Below are positions 1-9,726 of a DNA stretch of 64,000 bases, in pieces. The position numbers were made by a program, and so were the translations under genes. The notes beneath the pieces are model-generated. The model was given only the letters and a program-made list of their open reading frames with translations. It was not told the origin of the DNA and searched no databases. The stretch lies in the NCBI GenBank assembly GCA_009911035.1, contig QXWO01000003.1:1-64000 (forward strand). Reading direction: 5' to 3'. Position 1 is the stretch's first letter; each line of letters opens with the position of its first letter. This DNA comes from Lachnospiraceae bacterium. GTDB taxonomy: Bacteria; Bacillota; Clostridia; Lachnospirales; Lachnospiraceae.

Positions 1-65
1 ATACTGATGATAGAAATATAGTCTATTGTCACACACTTTGTCCTTACTGTCGAGGTATGCACTAT

Positions 66-419
66 CTACCGTTTACGGATAAATAATGTTTTAATAGATA
101 AATCTGAACCATAAAAAACTAAATTTGTATGGCGCAACAGGGTTATAAGAATTCCATAAATAAAATTCCAAACAAAAAATGGCATTAAAAGTGTATGTAC
201 CTTATGAAGCAGATACCTCACCAGATTGTTAGCTTTTTCCGGATTGAAAAAATAGCCAGAGATGAAACAAAACATTGGGATAAAAAAAGAATTATACGGG
301 AAAATATTTATCATAAGTCCTACCCCTCCCCAAGCATGTGCGTCTACTACAAAAATTATTCCAAAAGCCGATAGAATCATAAATTGTTTATTTGTTTTTG
401 ATGTAGCATTTTGTATCAT
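66..419 (-). pseudogene. Truncated acyltransferase-3 family membrane protein
   Basis: The 117 residues read as the N-terminal third of an acyltransferase-3 (OatA/WecH-like) integral membrane protein. A conserved first helix (IFVVDAHAWG) is followed by a segment with SGYFFNPEKA and then MPFFVWNFIYG, the usual order in this family, which acetylates or succinylates surface sugars. Full members have about 330-400 residues and ten helices, so this copy stops after roughly three helices at a TAG (66-68). The remaining bases to the window edge show no convincing family continuation in any minus-strand frame. It is either a decayed gene or one broken by an indel near its end. It lies just downstream of the polysaccharide genes and points the same way. 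Confidence 0.6.
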
Positions 420-461
420 AATTAGTACCTCTCCCCAGATAAGATAATATTTTTACTCTGT

Positions 462-2876
462 CTAACCTCTCTGTTTTTTCAAAACCATACACAATATAAA
501 AAGGTAGACTGGTAACAGGTAATATTCTGCAAGACCATATCTTTCCCAATATACGTAAGGTGTCGCAATAAACAATGTAGCTATCAGTCCTAAAGACGGG
601 GCTAAAGCAATAATATAACTCCTAGCCCTAGTTACAATTACAACCAGCAGAAATAATACAAGCCAGTTTATTACTGCAAGGTAAATCGTTGTTCCTTGGT
701 AGTCGAATATTGTATTCCAACTAACATCGATATTTCCAAGAAGGTTTTTAGGTTCAATTCCCTTGTGATCCCATTCATAAAAAGTAGATAAATCACCTTT
801 TTCTATATTTCCACCATCAGCAAAAAATTCCCAATAATTTGGTGCCCAGTAACCAAATGTATTTAATATCCATGCTTCAATATAAAGTTTGGGATTCTTT
901 ATTAATAGAGAAAAATATGTACTCATAAATTCATTTAAGTGCTCATTCAAATATTCCTGATTAAAATCTTCATCCCATTTAAGACGATCTACGACACATG
1001 GTCTGTATGTCTCTGGATACTTTTCTAAGGGAAGAATACTATCCATAAACTGCTTGTCTTCTTCATCCATTTTTCCTTCGTACGCTACAACTCTTGCCAT
1101 CTGGTTAAGAAATATCCCAAGGCTCTCCACTGGCTCATCTGCAATACCCACACGGGAATACACTGGCCCGGTAATAACATACACACAAAAAAGAATTATA
1201 CCAGTACTTGCAGAAATTTTTTTTATTCCTATAAAATATTCTTTATTTTTGTCAATAATTAATAAAGTAATAAATATAATTTCACTAAAGAGAATCAAAT
1301 AAAACCCATTATTCCTTGAAAAACAGATTATCAAAATCAATAAGCAGGACTTAAAAATATAAAATCTGTCATAAAAAATAATACTTCCTTTACTCATAAC
1401 GCAATCCAGCAAATGCAACGACCACAGTAATATCGTTGCTGAAAAAATAGGATCCTTCCACATTGCTATACTATTTTGCGCAATAAAAGGCATAAAAGCA
1501 AAACCAGCCATAATAATCATACAGGAGCAAACGGAAATTCCTTTATTTTTCAGCCAGCCTATCATATATCCTAGGCAAAATGCTATATACACCATTTGAA
1601 TCAGTGTATACAAAGCACAGCCCAATGTAATATCTTTAACTATCATCCCTACATTAAGGCAAACCCTAATAAACAAAGTATACATAATCGGGTGATGATT
1701 GTTTAGTGGTTCTCCTAATGCCTGATAAACGGATGATAATGAATCTGGAAAAATAAATCCAGGATAATAAACACAAAAATACGGGAGCCAAGAAATAAGG
1801 ATAAATACTGTCACTACAATGCAGTATTCAAAATTAACTTTCTTATATTCTTCCCTTAAGTCCATATTATCACTTATAGAACTTATTAACCGGCAAACGT
1901 ACCCAAATCCTTTGTAAAAAACACAAGTTAATATAATAAATCCAATAAAATCAATTTTCGTAAAATGTGTTACGTAATTTTCCGTCATTAATCCAAAATA
2001 AAAATTACCATTAGTAACAACATGATACCCACTAATGTTGGCAATACTAAATGCTGTAGAAAATAAAAACGTAAAGAAAAAATTTAATTTATTATCCCAT
2101 AGTATCTCTTTGCTGAATAAATAATACAATAATAAAGAAATTAAAACCCATAAAAAATCATTATCCGGTAATCTCATATATTTTTGTACAAATGATGCTG
2201 AAATGAAGGAAATGACTAAGCATATTAATTTTTTTATATATAAAAATGCCCTCTCATTTTTGCATAAAATTTTGAGACTCTTATATAATATTTTTATCAG
2301 ATATAATGTCATGACAGCGAAAGCTACAATCAAAATAAACCACATTGCCGTCAGTCGAAGTATCCCTCTCCATGAATTAATAATTATTCTATCTATCTGT
2401 ATTGTTGCGTCTTCTACTTCGACCAAATCAAACCTAAAATTTTTAGTTTCCCAGTTCCCTAAATACTTATGAATATATATATAATTTCTACCATTCTTTA
2501 AACTTTTTCCTGTATATAACCATGCGTCATTATCAAAAACAAGACATTTTCCCCCTAGGCTATTAATATCTGCCACATCATACTCAATGACTTTAACAGG
2601 AATTTTTTCCTCCAGAGAATAACTTATCCAAGGGTCACTTGATGTTGCCATAAGCCCTGAATCCGTTACAACAAAATCTTTAAGATTCTCCTCATGTTCT
2701 ATATATAAATCATTCTTACTCAATTCTATCTGTGGATATTTTTGCAGGTATGGCCATGAATAAAATATATATATTGTTGTACCTACCAAAACCAATATTG
2801 CCATTTTTAATAGAAATTTAAAAAAATATTTTTTCATAGCGATTATTATTGTACAAATTGTTAAACATCCTTTCAT
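462..2876 (-). CDS. Large polytopic membrane protein, DUF6020-like (GT-C-type)
   Basis: An 804-residue membrane protein. An N-terminal helix (about residues 20-38) is followed by an extracytoplasmic domain to about residue 165, then many hydrophobic helices to the C-terminus. A loop near residue 395 carries FPDSLSS and a downstream NHHP motif, which I associate with the DUF6020 family found in clostridial surface-polysaccharide loci. The topology resembles GT-C glycosyltransferases that use polyprenyl-phosphate sugars outside the membrane, but the reaction is not known. The start is uncertain: the first ATG is used here, and an in-frame ATG 13 codons later (2837) precedes the first helix equally well. 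Neither has a strong ribosome binding site. The gene is AT-rich like its neighbours. Confidence 0.7.
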   Translation of the reverse strand: MKGCLTICTIIIAMKKYFFKFLLKMAILVLVGTTIYIFYSWPYLQKYPQIELSKNDLYIEHEENLKDFVVTDSGLMATSSDPWISYSLEEKIPVKVIEYDVADINSLGGKCLVFDNDAWLYTGKSLKNGRNYIYIHKYLGNWETKNFRFDLVEVEDATIQIDRIIINSWRGILRLTAMWFILIVAFAVMTLYLIKILYKSLKILCKNERAFLYIKKLICLVISFISASFVQKYMRLPDNDFLWVLISLLLYYLFSKEILWDNKLNFFFTFLFSTAFSIANISGYHVVTNGNFYFGLMTENYVTHFTKIDFIGFIILTCVFYKGFGYVCRLISSISDNMDLREEYKKVNFEYCIVVTVFILISWLPYFCVYYPGFIFPDSLSSVYQALGEPLNNHHPIMYTLFIRVCLNVGMIVKDITLGCALYTLIQMVYIAFCLGYMIGWLKNKGISVCSCMIIMAGFAFMPFIAQNSIAMWKDPIFSATILLWSLHLLDCVMSKGSIIFYDRFYIFKSCLLILIICFSRNNGFYLILFSEIIFITLLIIDKNKEYFIGIKKISASTGIILFCVYVITGPVYSRVGIADEPVESLGIFLNQMARVVAYEGKMDEEDKQFMDSILPLEKYPETYRPCVVDRLKWDEDFNQEYLNEHLNEFMSTYFSLLIKNPKLYIEAWILNTFGYWAPNYWEFFADGGNIEKGDLSTFYEWDHKGIEPKNLLGNIDVSWNTIFDYQGTTIYLAVINWLVLFLLVVIVTRARSYIIALAPSLGLIATLFIATPYVYWERYGLAEYYLLPVYLFILCMVLKKQRG

Positions 2877-2927
2877 ATTCTAATATCTATATTTTAAAAA
2901 GCAAATTCGTTTTTAACTAATTATTTC

Positions 2928-4517
2928 TTATTCATCCGAAATAAATACCTTAAAAAAAGCACTATTTTTGTAGTCGTTTGCGGTAAAATTATTTGATGGT
3001 ATATCCTGATTAAATGTTTTTATATCATCACATACATTTATAATTTTTCCTGTCTGCAACATAGTACTATATCCTCTAAAAAATTCTGTCATTGGAGTCA
3101 TTGCTCCTATCAGCAAACATACACATAATATTGTAACAATGTATTTACTAATCTTGTCTGTTCCTTTATTTACATCATAGTTTACCAAGTATTTTAAACA
3201 CATTGCGGCCATGACCATAACTGTAGGAATAGAAAACCTCATAATGAAATCAGAAGCACCACCAATTTTAACAAATGGTGCGATAAAAGTTGTAATAATA
3301 GTAATATAATAGAATATATCATTCTTATAGTTTCTATATAAAAGTAATAAGTATATTCCTGCTTCAAGAACCAATAGCAATAGCACATCTTCTATAAATC
3401 CATCTGTTATTGTTGTCAGCTTAAATACGGAAAATACACCAGAAGTTGCTCCTGCTACTCCATTATTAAGTGCTTGATTTGATTTATAATATAACAAAAA
3501 CACCGGCAATATTAATACCGCCAAACAATTGACAGGAGTAAATACTTCTTTTAAAAAATCCACCATCTTTTTATTAACTATGCTGTCAATTCCTTTATAT
3601 ATCCCGTTCAAAAGCATATAAACGGCAATGCCGACCATTGGAATCGGTCCTGCCGCAAACGCACATATACCTATAAATACATAATTACATAATTTTTCTT
3701 CCTGCAATACACATAATATTGCCAGCCATGGAACAATTGTCTGGTTAAATACCCAAAACAAACAGGTTGTAAGGCTGCTAAACTGTAAATCATCACACCA
3801 CCATTCTAAATGCAAAAGCCAAAACTGTTTGCCCTCTACAACTATATTTCGCACTGCTCCAATAATATCCATTCCACTAAAAAAAACCAATATAATTGGT
3901 ACAAGCAATTGCCTATAATGTAATATAGGCTTAGCATAAGTAAGCAGTAATAATTCGGTAAAAAATATTCCAATAGAAGTCCAAATCCACAATAAAATAT
4001 TTCCTATTGTAAATGCTACCTCCGTTGAATAAATACTTGGAACTACAAATCCAATTATTTTAGTCACAGAGGCTGCTGGTAGCCAATAACCAATATAATA
4101 GACTAAGGCTTTATTATAATCTGGATATACTACTGGCCACTCCCTATAAATAATATCTCTATATATAGCATTTCTACATCCCCAGTCTGGACTCTGATAG
4201 TAAAGGTTTCCCTGTCCTCCAAGAAATGACCATATAACTGCTACAATTGCAAATATAACTAAATACCTTATTGGAATCTGTAATATATAATTAGATTTTG
4301 GCACTTCAAAATGTATTCGTAATACTTTTTTCCTTCGCCTTGCTTTTTTTATCCGCTTAAATTTTATTCTAATATTTACTACTGACAAACCAAAAAGAAT
4401 AACTAAAAATATTCCACCCAGCCAAGAATGTAAGTACAGAGCAATAAAGCATAACAAAGGTAAAAGCATATATATATATACAAAGTTTTTTACTTTAACA
4501 TAATTTACTTCTATCAT
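2928..4517 (-). CDS. Polytopic membrane protein, GT-C-like, unknown function
   Basis: A 529-residue protein with about a dozen hydrophobic segments. After an N-terminal pair of helices and a basic loop (KRIKKARRRKK), a helix near residue 80 leads into a large outside loop with DWGCRNAIYRDI (about residue 110) and an acidic, aromatic stretch. This arrangement is typical of GT-C glycosyltransferases and related polysaccharide-locus proteins. The ATG is preceded by GAGGAG nine bases upstream, so the start is well supported. It lies between the DUF6020-like gene and the acyltransferase pseudogene on the same strand, so a role in building or modifying the surface polysaccharide is likely but inferred. 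No exact family was recognised. Confidence 0.65.
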   Translation of the reverse strand: MIEVNYVKVKNFVYIYMLLPLLCFIALYLHSWLGGIFLVILFGLSVVNIRIKFKRIKKARRRKKVLRIHFEVPKSNYILQIPIRYLVIFAIVAVIWSFLGGQGNLYYQSPDWGCRNAIYRDIIYREWPVVYPDYNKALVYYIGYWLPAASVTKIIGFVVPSIYSTEVAFTIGNILLWIWTSIGIFFTELLLLTYAKPILHYRQLLVPIILVFFSGMDIIGAVRNIVVEGKQFWLLHLEWWCDDLQFSSLTTCLFWVFNQTIVPWLAILCVLQEEKLCNYVFIGICAFAAGPIPMVGIAVYMLLNGIYKGIDSIVNKKMVDFLKEVFTPVNCLAVLILPVFLLYYKSNQALNNGVAGATSGVFSVFKLTTITDGFIEDVLLLLVLEAGIYLLLLYRNYKNDIFYYITIITTFIAPFVKIGGASDFIMRFSIPTVMVMAAMCLKYLVNYDVNKGTDKISKYIVTILCVCLLIGAMTPMTEFFRGYSTMLQTGKIINVCDDIKTFNQDIPSNNFTANDYKNSAFFKVFISDE

Positions 4518-4604
4518 CTACTGCATCTCCTCTGTTACATAAAGTAGTCTCTCTATAGTCACCTCATTCACACCCAGAACATTAAATCACTTTTAATAAT
4601 CACA

Positions 4605-6621
4605 TTATACTTTTATATCTAAAAATAATTTGTTTTTTAATATTTTTACTATTATTCCAATCATAATGCCCAAAAGTATCTGAACACAAATACAAGCTAT
4701 CATATGATAAATATCTTCAGTTCTTAGATAGCTTGCCGCCCAATTGTAAATATATCCCCCTAAAAGTACGTGAACTATAATAACATACAGCGTATTTTCC
4801 CCTGACTTCTTCAATAAATTTATTATTCCATTCCTAACATTTACTGAAATATACCTTGACAACATATATAATAAAAGAATACCGCTTAAGGCTCCAAAAA
4901 TCACTAAACCATAAGGTGTATACTTTCTTGTTGCTATCTCCATACTTGATGTATAAATCATATATGCCCAGATAATTGAAAATATAAAATAAAATGCAGA
5001 ATGTCTGCAGACATATTCTAAAGTATTCAACCGCCTGCATACTATGCCTATCTCATAAAAAAATCAGACAATATAAGGCACAGTCTAAACTCCAAGGCAG
5101 CCAATATCCACCATTTCCTAATATAAATCCAATAAGTGAAAATATCATAACAATAGTTATTTTACTTTGTATTGAATTAGTAAAATAATCTATGAATAAA
5201 TATATAATTCTAACTAAAAACAACATGCAAATAAAATAAATTGGGCCAACACTCGGAGTATCTACAAATAATTTGTCCGAAAAACTCATTACGTAAATAT
5301 AAGTTTTCAGATTCCGAAACAGGCTATCAGAATTAATTTCGCCTAAATGTAAAATCAAGTGTGCAAGACAAAACACTCCATAGGGTATAAGAAATGATTT
5401 ATACAGCCGGATAATTCCAGTACCTAAATTTTTAACCGGATGATAAAAGTATCCAAACAAAAATATAAATGCAACCATATGGCATGAGTAGATAATTCGC
5501 CTTAAACTTACATCAATTACCGAATGACCTACCAACATTGAAATGATGAAAATTCCTTTCATAACATCCGCACTATAATCTCTCTTGGCAGATATAGATA
5601 CATTTCTGTAAAAATGCTGTATAAGAAATTTTTTCTTATTTGGGGATAAAAATAAAATCACAAATGTGCCAGTTATAGAAAATACTATATTTAATACAAG
5701 GCTTCCCCATAACAGAGGAACATCTCCAGTTATACCTATAAAATTAATAAAATAATTAAAATATTGTCCCATTGTTTCAATGGCAACCAAATGAACACAT
5801 AAAACTAGTAAAGAGTGTTCTCCAACAAAACTCAATATACTAATTTTTTCGCCATACCTCGCTAATTTGAGCAATAAAAGCTACCAGAAAACGCCATAAA
5901 AAAGCTTATTATCAAATCAGGACAGAAATTAGTATTTAAATAAAAATGATCGTATCCATTATATACACCTAAAATAAAAATGCTTATAAAAATCAAATAG
6001 TGAAGCCATTTCAACCTTTTCAATACAGAATATAATACCCCGCCAATAAAAATACAGAAGCTGTCATTCCCGACTGAATACTAAATGGGAGCCATATATA
6101 GCTTGAAGAAATATATCCAAATAAACCTATTATAATAACTACTGTCCACCGTTTCCATTCTTCTACATAACGGTTTAATACCCATTGAACAATTTTTAAA
6201 GAAAAAACATTGCTGGTAAAAACCCTATCGCTCCTATGCGTGTGCCAAGGTCAATATCTGCAAAATTTGTATTCGTTCCTGATGCAAAAAAGGAGCGGAT
6301 AATATCTTTTGCCAGAATATTTGAAATTGTAAATATTCTTCCATCCTTTAATAAAAATATACTATTAAATATATCCATTACAATAACAACACAACACGTA
6401 TAAAAGTACGGTTTCATTAGACGCCTGAATTTTCTATTTACATATTCTAACGTAATTCGTTCAATTTTAAATGTATAGCCACTAAGTAAAAAGAATGTAA
6501 CTACATGAAATACATGAACAAAACTTAAATAGACCTTTCCATAGGTTCCTTCTCCTATATGCCCTATGATAATACAAATCATAGCAATTCCTTTGGCACA
6601 ATCAATCCACTTAATTCTCAT
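4605..6621 (-). pseudogene. Tandem (two-domain) acyltransferase-3 gene broken by several frameshifts
   Basis: Reading from 6621, the first acyltransferase-3 domain starts WIDCAKGIAMICIIIGH, the typical family opening. The frame breaks at an A6 run (6202-6207), again near a C4 run (6038-6041) and again near 5880. It then continues (SFVGEHSLLVLCVHL) through the last helices of domain one. The same uninterrupted stretch goes straight into a second opening, DVMKGIFIISMLVGHSVID, so the two domains are fused in one polypeptide. A fourth break at an A7 run (5057-5063) separates the last 141 residues. The intact protein would be about 670 residues. Tandem fusion is unusual. At least four indels, mostly at homopolymers, mean this is a pseudogene, a phase-variable gene or an assembly with local errors. 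Confidence 0.75.
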
Positions 6622-6717
6622 GTATCATTTCTCCTATCCATTAATTTCCAAATAATAAATTAACTTTCTCATCCTTATTCTAGTCTTACTACCATACATA
6701 ATGTATAGAAAAACAGC

Positions 6718-7686
6718 TTAAGCCTTAAATACCCCCCCCCGCAATTTTGCCTCTAAATCTTTCACATAATCATTTCTATTGATTGGTTTCAAATGATAAG
6801 TCTTAATAAACATCTTTAATTTTTGACAAATAGCCATTCTCACATTCTTATTGGAGATTGCTGATAATTCATTTACAATAAACTCTAAGCACCAAATATA
6901 TAAACTCTCTTCATGACCTTTTATAAATCCATGTTCATCCCAATCCTTTAATATTTTTTCCATAATCTTCAAATGGTACTTAAGTTTCCATTCCACATCT
7001 TTTCTGCTTTGATCCATTAGGGATCCTTCACGGTCATAGCGGTATTTATACAACTTATCAGGAATATAAATTACACTGCTAATCCGCGAAAATACCATGA
7101 ATAAAAACACCATGTCCTCGCCAAACTTTATCTGCTCATCAAAACTAATTTTGTTTTTTTTCAATGTACTATTTTTAAAACATTTATTATATACATAAGG
7201 TTTTGATGCACGTTCCCAAAACAACGCATTAATACAATTTTTATCATAGTACACCGGATTGACCGCTAATGTCCACTCAAGCCATCCTCTGTCTGGCTTC
7301 ATAACTGCCCCTGGAAAAATCTCCGTTCCAAATATAATAACATCAGGTGCCTTCTGTAAAATTTCTCGGTAAAGCCTGTCACATGTGTATTTACAAATCA
7401 TATCGTCAGAATCAACAAATAGAATGTATTCCCCTTCTGCTACAGGCAACGCTGCATTTCTTGCAGAGGACAGCCCTCCATTAGGCTTATTAATAATTTT
7501 AATTCTATCGTCCTCTCTTGCGTATGCCTGCAATATCTTCAAAGACTGATCTGTTGATCCATCATTGACACATATAATTTCTATATCTCTCAACGTCTGC
7601 TCTACAATAGTATTTAAACAATAGCTTAAATATGGCTCTACATTATACACAGGCACAATAATTGAAAATTTTGGTTTCTTACTCAA
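6718..7686 (-). CDS. Family 2 glycosyltransferase
   Basis: A 322-residue GT-A fold glycosyltransferase, cytoplasmic, probably adding a sugar to a lipid-linked or growing polysaccharide. The N-terminal domain shows FSIIVPVYNVEPYL, the nucleotide-binding VNDGSTD and the metal-binding DSDD motif after GEYILFV. The C-terminal third is family-variable. The start is a TTG overlapping the stop of the upstream glycosyltransferase (TTGAGTAA), with AGGGG seven bases upstream; no ATG lies nearby. Near the 3' end, codons for RGG form an uninterrupted G9 tract (6732-6740 on the other strand as C9). A slip there would change only the last few residues. The donor and acceptor sugars cannot be read from the sequence. 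Confidence 0.9.
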   Translation of the reverse strand: MSKKPKFSIIVPVYNVEPYLSYCLNTIVEQTLRDIEIICVNDGSTDQSLKILQAYAREDDRIKIINKPNGGLSSARNAALPVAEGEYILFVDSDDMICKYTCDRLYREILQKAPDVIIFGTEIFPGAVMKPDRGWLEWTLAVNPVYYDKNCINALFWERASKPYVYNKCFKNSTLKKNKISFDEQIKFGEDMVFLFMVFSRISSVIYIPDKLYKYRYDREGSLMDQSRKDVEWKLKYHLKIMEKILKDWDEHGFIKGHEESLYIWCLEFIVNELSAISNKNVRMAICQKLKMFIKTYHLKPINRNDYVKDLEAKLRGGVFKA

Positions 7687-8863
7687 AAGTCTTCCCCTCT
7701 CTAAGTTCGCGCAGTGAAATCGTAAACGTATATTTCAAACCATGCCGGAACACACAACGTACAAATCTTCTTATGAATCTGGGTGTAATAGTAATACATT
7801 TTCCCACTTTATAGGTCCACGAATGTCTGATTCTTTCATATTCTTTCTTCCAGTGTATTTCCATTCTCTGAGCTCTTAATTCTGCTTTTGTATGAAAAGC
7901 AACCGGATCTTCGGCAATTTTCATCATGGTATCCCATTTGTAATCTTCAAAATAATCCCAATTTATGGTCCCGTTTTTAATGCCTTCTCTGTATTCCTCT
8001 GAAGCCCTCTCTAAAAAGATATATTTATATCTTTTTCCAAGCCGCTCATAATTCCACATGTAGCTGTCAAACTTAATTCTCTGCAAAACATATTCCAGTC
8101 TTCCCTTTATAACAGGATGTTCATCTAAAAATCTGTGCATTTCCGCGTACTCATCACACACACAAAATACTTTTCCCTTAGAATTAATAGAAGATCCTTC
8201 TGCGTCCTGTCTATAATGTAAAAACGCTTCCTGCAATAACTGAACTCTTTTTGCCAATGCCATTACCTTAAAATTAAATCCTGCATCCTGATATGAAGCT
8301 CCTGGAGTTTCCAAAAAAGTAATCTTGTTTTCCCGAATAAAATCTTTTCTATATATGGCTGACCAAATGGTCGGCTTCATATTATAAAACTCAACCATTT
8401 CCATATTAGACTGAAAATCTGTAGAAGGGCATATTGTCCTACGCTCCATAACTTTAGATACAATCTCAAACTTTTCGTTTCTCTCTTTTGGAACAGAATA
8501 ATAAAGATAAAACGCTGATTTTGCAACGTCCAGCTTATTTTTATGAGCTACCTCATATAATGTTTCAAACATATTCAGTTCTGCATAATCATCTGACTCG
8601 ACAATTCCAATATATTCTCCTGTCGCTTCTGCAAACCCTATGTTCATAGAATGTCCATATCCGCTATTTTTTTTATGTATAACTCGAACACGCGAATCTT
8701 TAGCAGCATACGCATCCAATATCTTCCCTGATGAATCTGTAGAACCATCATCCACACATATTACTTCAATTTCTTTTAAGGTCTGATTAACAATGCTGTC
8801 CATGCACTGTCTTAAATATTTCTGCACATTATACACTGGCACTACAATAGATACCTTAACCAT
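7679..8863 (-). CDS. Family 2 glycosyltransferase
   Basis: A family 2 glycosyltransferase of about 394 residues. Motifs in order: KVSIVVPVYNVQKYLRQC, VDDGSTDSSG, KKNSGYGHSMN and ESDDYAE, the last in the place of the usual DXD. The C-terminal 150 residues carry a basic region, with helices but no clear membrane segment. The start at ATG 8863 follows AAGGGAG with 12 bases spacing and gives a family-like N-terminus (MVKVSIVV). A GTG at 8887 overlapping the stop of the ABC ATPase gene is the alternative. It is translationally coupled to the next glycosyltransferase through an 8-bp overlap. Its place directly after the ABC exporter genes puts it in the surface-polysaccharide operon. Confidence 0.88.
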   Translation of the reverse strand: MVKVSIVVPVYNVQKYLRQCMDSIVNQTLKEIEVICVDDGSTDSSGKILDAYAAKDSRVRVIHKKNSGYGHSMNIGFAEATGEYIGIVESDDYAELNMFETLYEVAHKNKLDVAKSAFYLYYSVPKERNEKFEIVSKVMERRTICPSTDFQSNMEMVEFYNMKPTIWSAIYRKDFIRENKITFLETPGASYQDAGFNFKVMALAKRVQLLQEAFLHYRQDAEGSSINSKGKVFCVCDEYAEMHRFLDEHPVIKGRLEYVLQRIKFDSYMWNYERLGKRYKYIFLERASEEYREGIKNGTINWDYFEDYKWDTMMKIAEDPVAFHTKAELRAQRMEIHWKKEYERIRHSWTYKVGKCITITPRFIRRFVRCVFRHGLKYTFTISLRELREGKTFE

Positions 8864-8886
8864 ATTTTTTACTATCTCCCTTCTCA

Positions 8887-9618
8887 CTATTTGCTCATAT
8901 ATTCTTGGTATTGCTTTAATACTTGTCCGGGCTCACCTATTTCCATGATTTCCCCCTCATGCATCCACATCACCCTGTCACACAACTTCTCCAACGTCTC
9001 TATACTATGTGACACAATAATAACTGTCCTGTCCTTATCCTGTATCAACGATTCCATCTTAGCCAGGCTCTTTCTCTGAAAACCTTCATCCCCCACACTT
9101 AAGACTTCATCCACCAGAATAATATCTGTTTCCAGATTACATGTAATGGAAAATGCAAGCTTGGAATACATACCGCTGGAATAGGTTTTGACCGGTCTGT
9201 CAATGAATTCCCCCAGTTCGGCAAATTCAATAATCTCCTGTTCCTTCTCTTTTATCTGTTTTTCTGTAAATCCAAGCAACATACCTGAAATAAAAATATT
9301 TTTTCTTCCCGACAAGGTAGCCTTAAATCCCAGTCCCAACGAAAGCAGTGAAATTGTATTCCCCTTTAAATCAACGGTTCCCGCGTTGGGACAGAACACC
9401 CCGGCAATCGCCCGTAGCAAAGTTGACTTACCGCTTCCATTCTTTCCGATAATCCCTAAGATTTCTCCTTTTTCCACCTGAAAGGAAACTCCTTTTACTG
9501 CCTCAAATTCTTCCGCGTCCTCCGCATCCCTGCGCAGCAGATTTTTCTGTATGGAAAAGTTCTTTAGCAGTTTATAGGTAATCTTCACATCCGAAACATC
9601 TATCGCTATTTCCTTCAT
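8887..9618 (-). CDS. ABC transporter ATP-binding protein for polysaccharide/teichoic acid export (Wzt/TagH-like)
   Basis: ATPase subunit of an ABC-2 polysaccharide exporter. It has Walker A GKNGSGKST, a Q-loop region, the signature YSSGM, Walker B IILVDEVLSVGD and the switch SHSIE. YSSGM with VDEVLSVGD is characteristic of the Wzt/RfbB/TagH branch. At about 243 residues it is the short form, lacking the C-terminal carbohydrate-recognition domain of some Wzt proteins. An AGGAG five bases before the ATG at 9618 makes that the start rather than the GTG two codons earlier. With the permease just upstream it should move a finished lipid-linked glycan across the membrane; the identity of that glycan is inferred only from the surrounding glycosyltransferases. 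Confidence 0.92.
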   Translation of the reverse strand: MKEIAIDVSDVKITYKLLKNFSIQKNLLRRDAEDAEEFEAVKGVSFQVEKGEILGIIGKNGSGKSTLLRAIAGVFCPNAGTVDLKGNTISLLSLGLGFKATLSGRKNIFISGMLLGFTEKQIKEKEQEIIEFAELGEFIDRPVKTYSSGMYSKLAFSITCNLETDIILVDEVLSVGDEGFQRKSLAKMESLIQDKDRTVIIVSHSIETLEKLCDRVMWMHEGEIMEIGEPGQVLKQYQEYMSK

Positions 9619-9672
9619 AACCACTCCTTATCAGCCATCATGTCTGTCACAATAACCTTCAAAAATACGGAT

Positions 9673-9726
9673 GAAGAATGCCTGCTTTTCAAAGCATTCT
9701 TCTAAGTGTGAAGTTTTCTTCACACT
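9673..9726 (-). other. Two adjacent hairpins between exporter permease and ATPase genes
   Basis: Two perfect inverted repeats fill the 100-bp gap: GAAGAATGC/GCATTCTTC (9673-9681 and 9694-9702) and AGTGTGAAG/CTTCACACT (9705-9713 and 9718-9726, loop of four T/A). The second overlaps the permease stop. Neither is followed by a T-run on the minus strand, so they are more likely mRNA-stability or partial-termination elements that set the permease:ATPase ratio than full terminators. Confidence 0.5.

Noticed and set aside
4834-5040. 68-residue minus-strand open frame inside the acyltransferase pseudogene
   Set aside because: It is an out-of-frame reading of the second acyltransferase domain.
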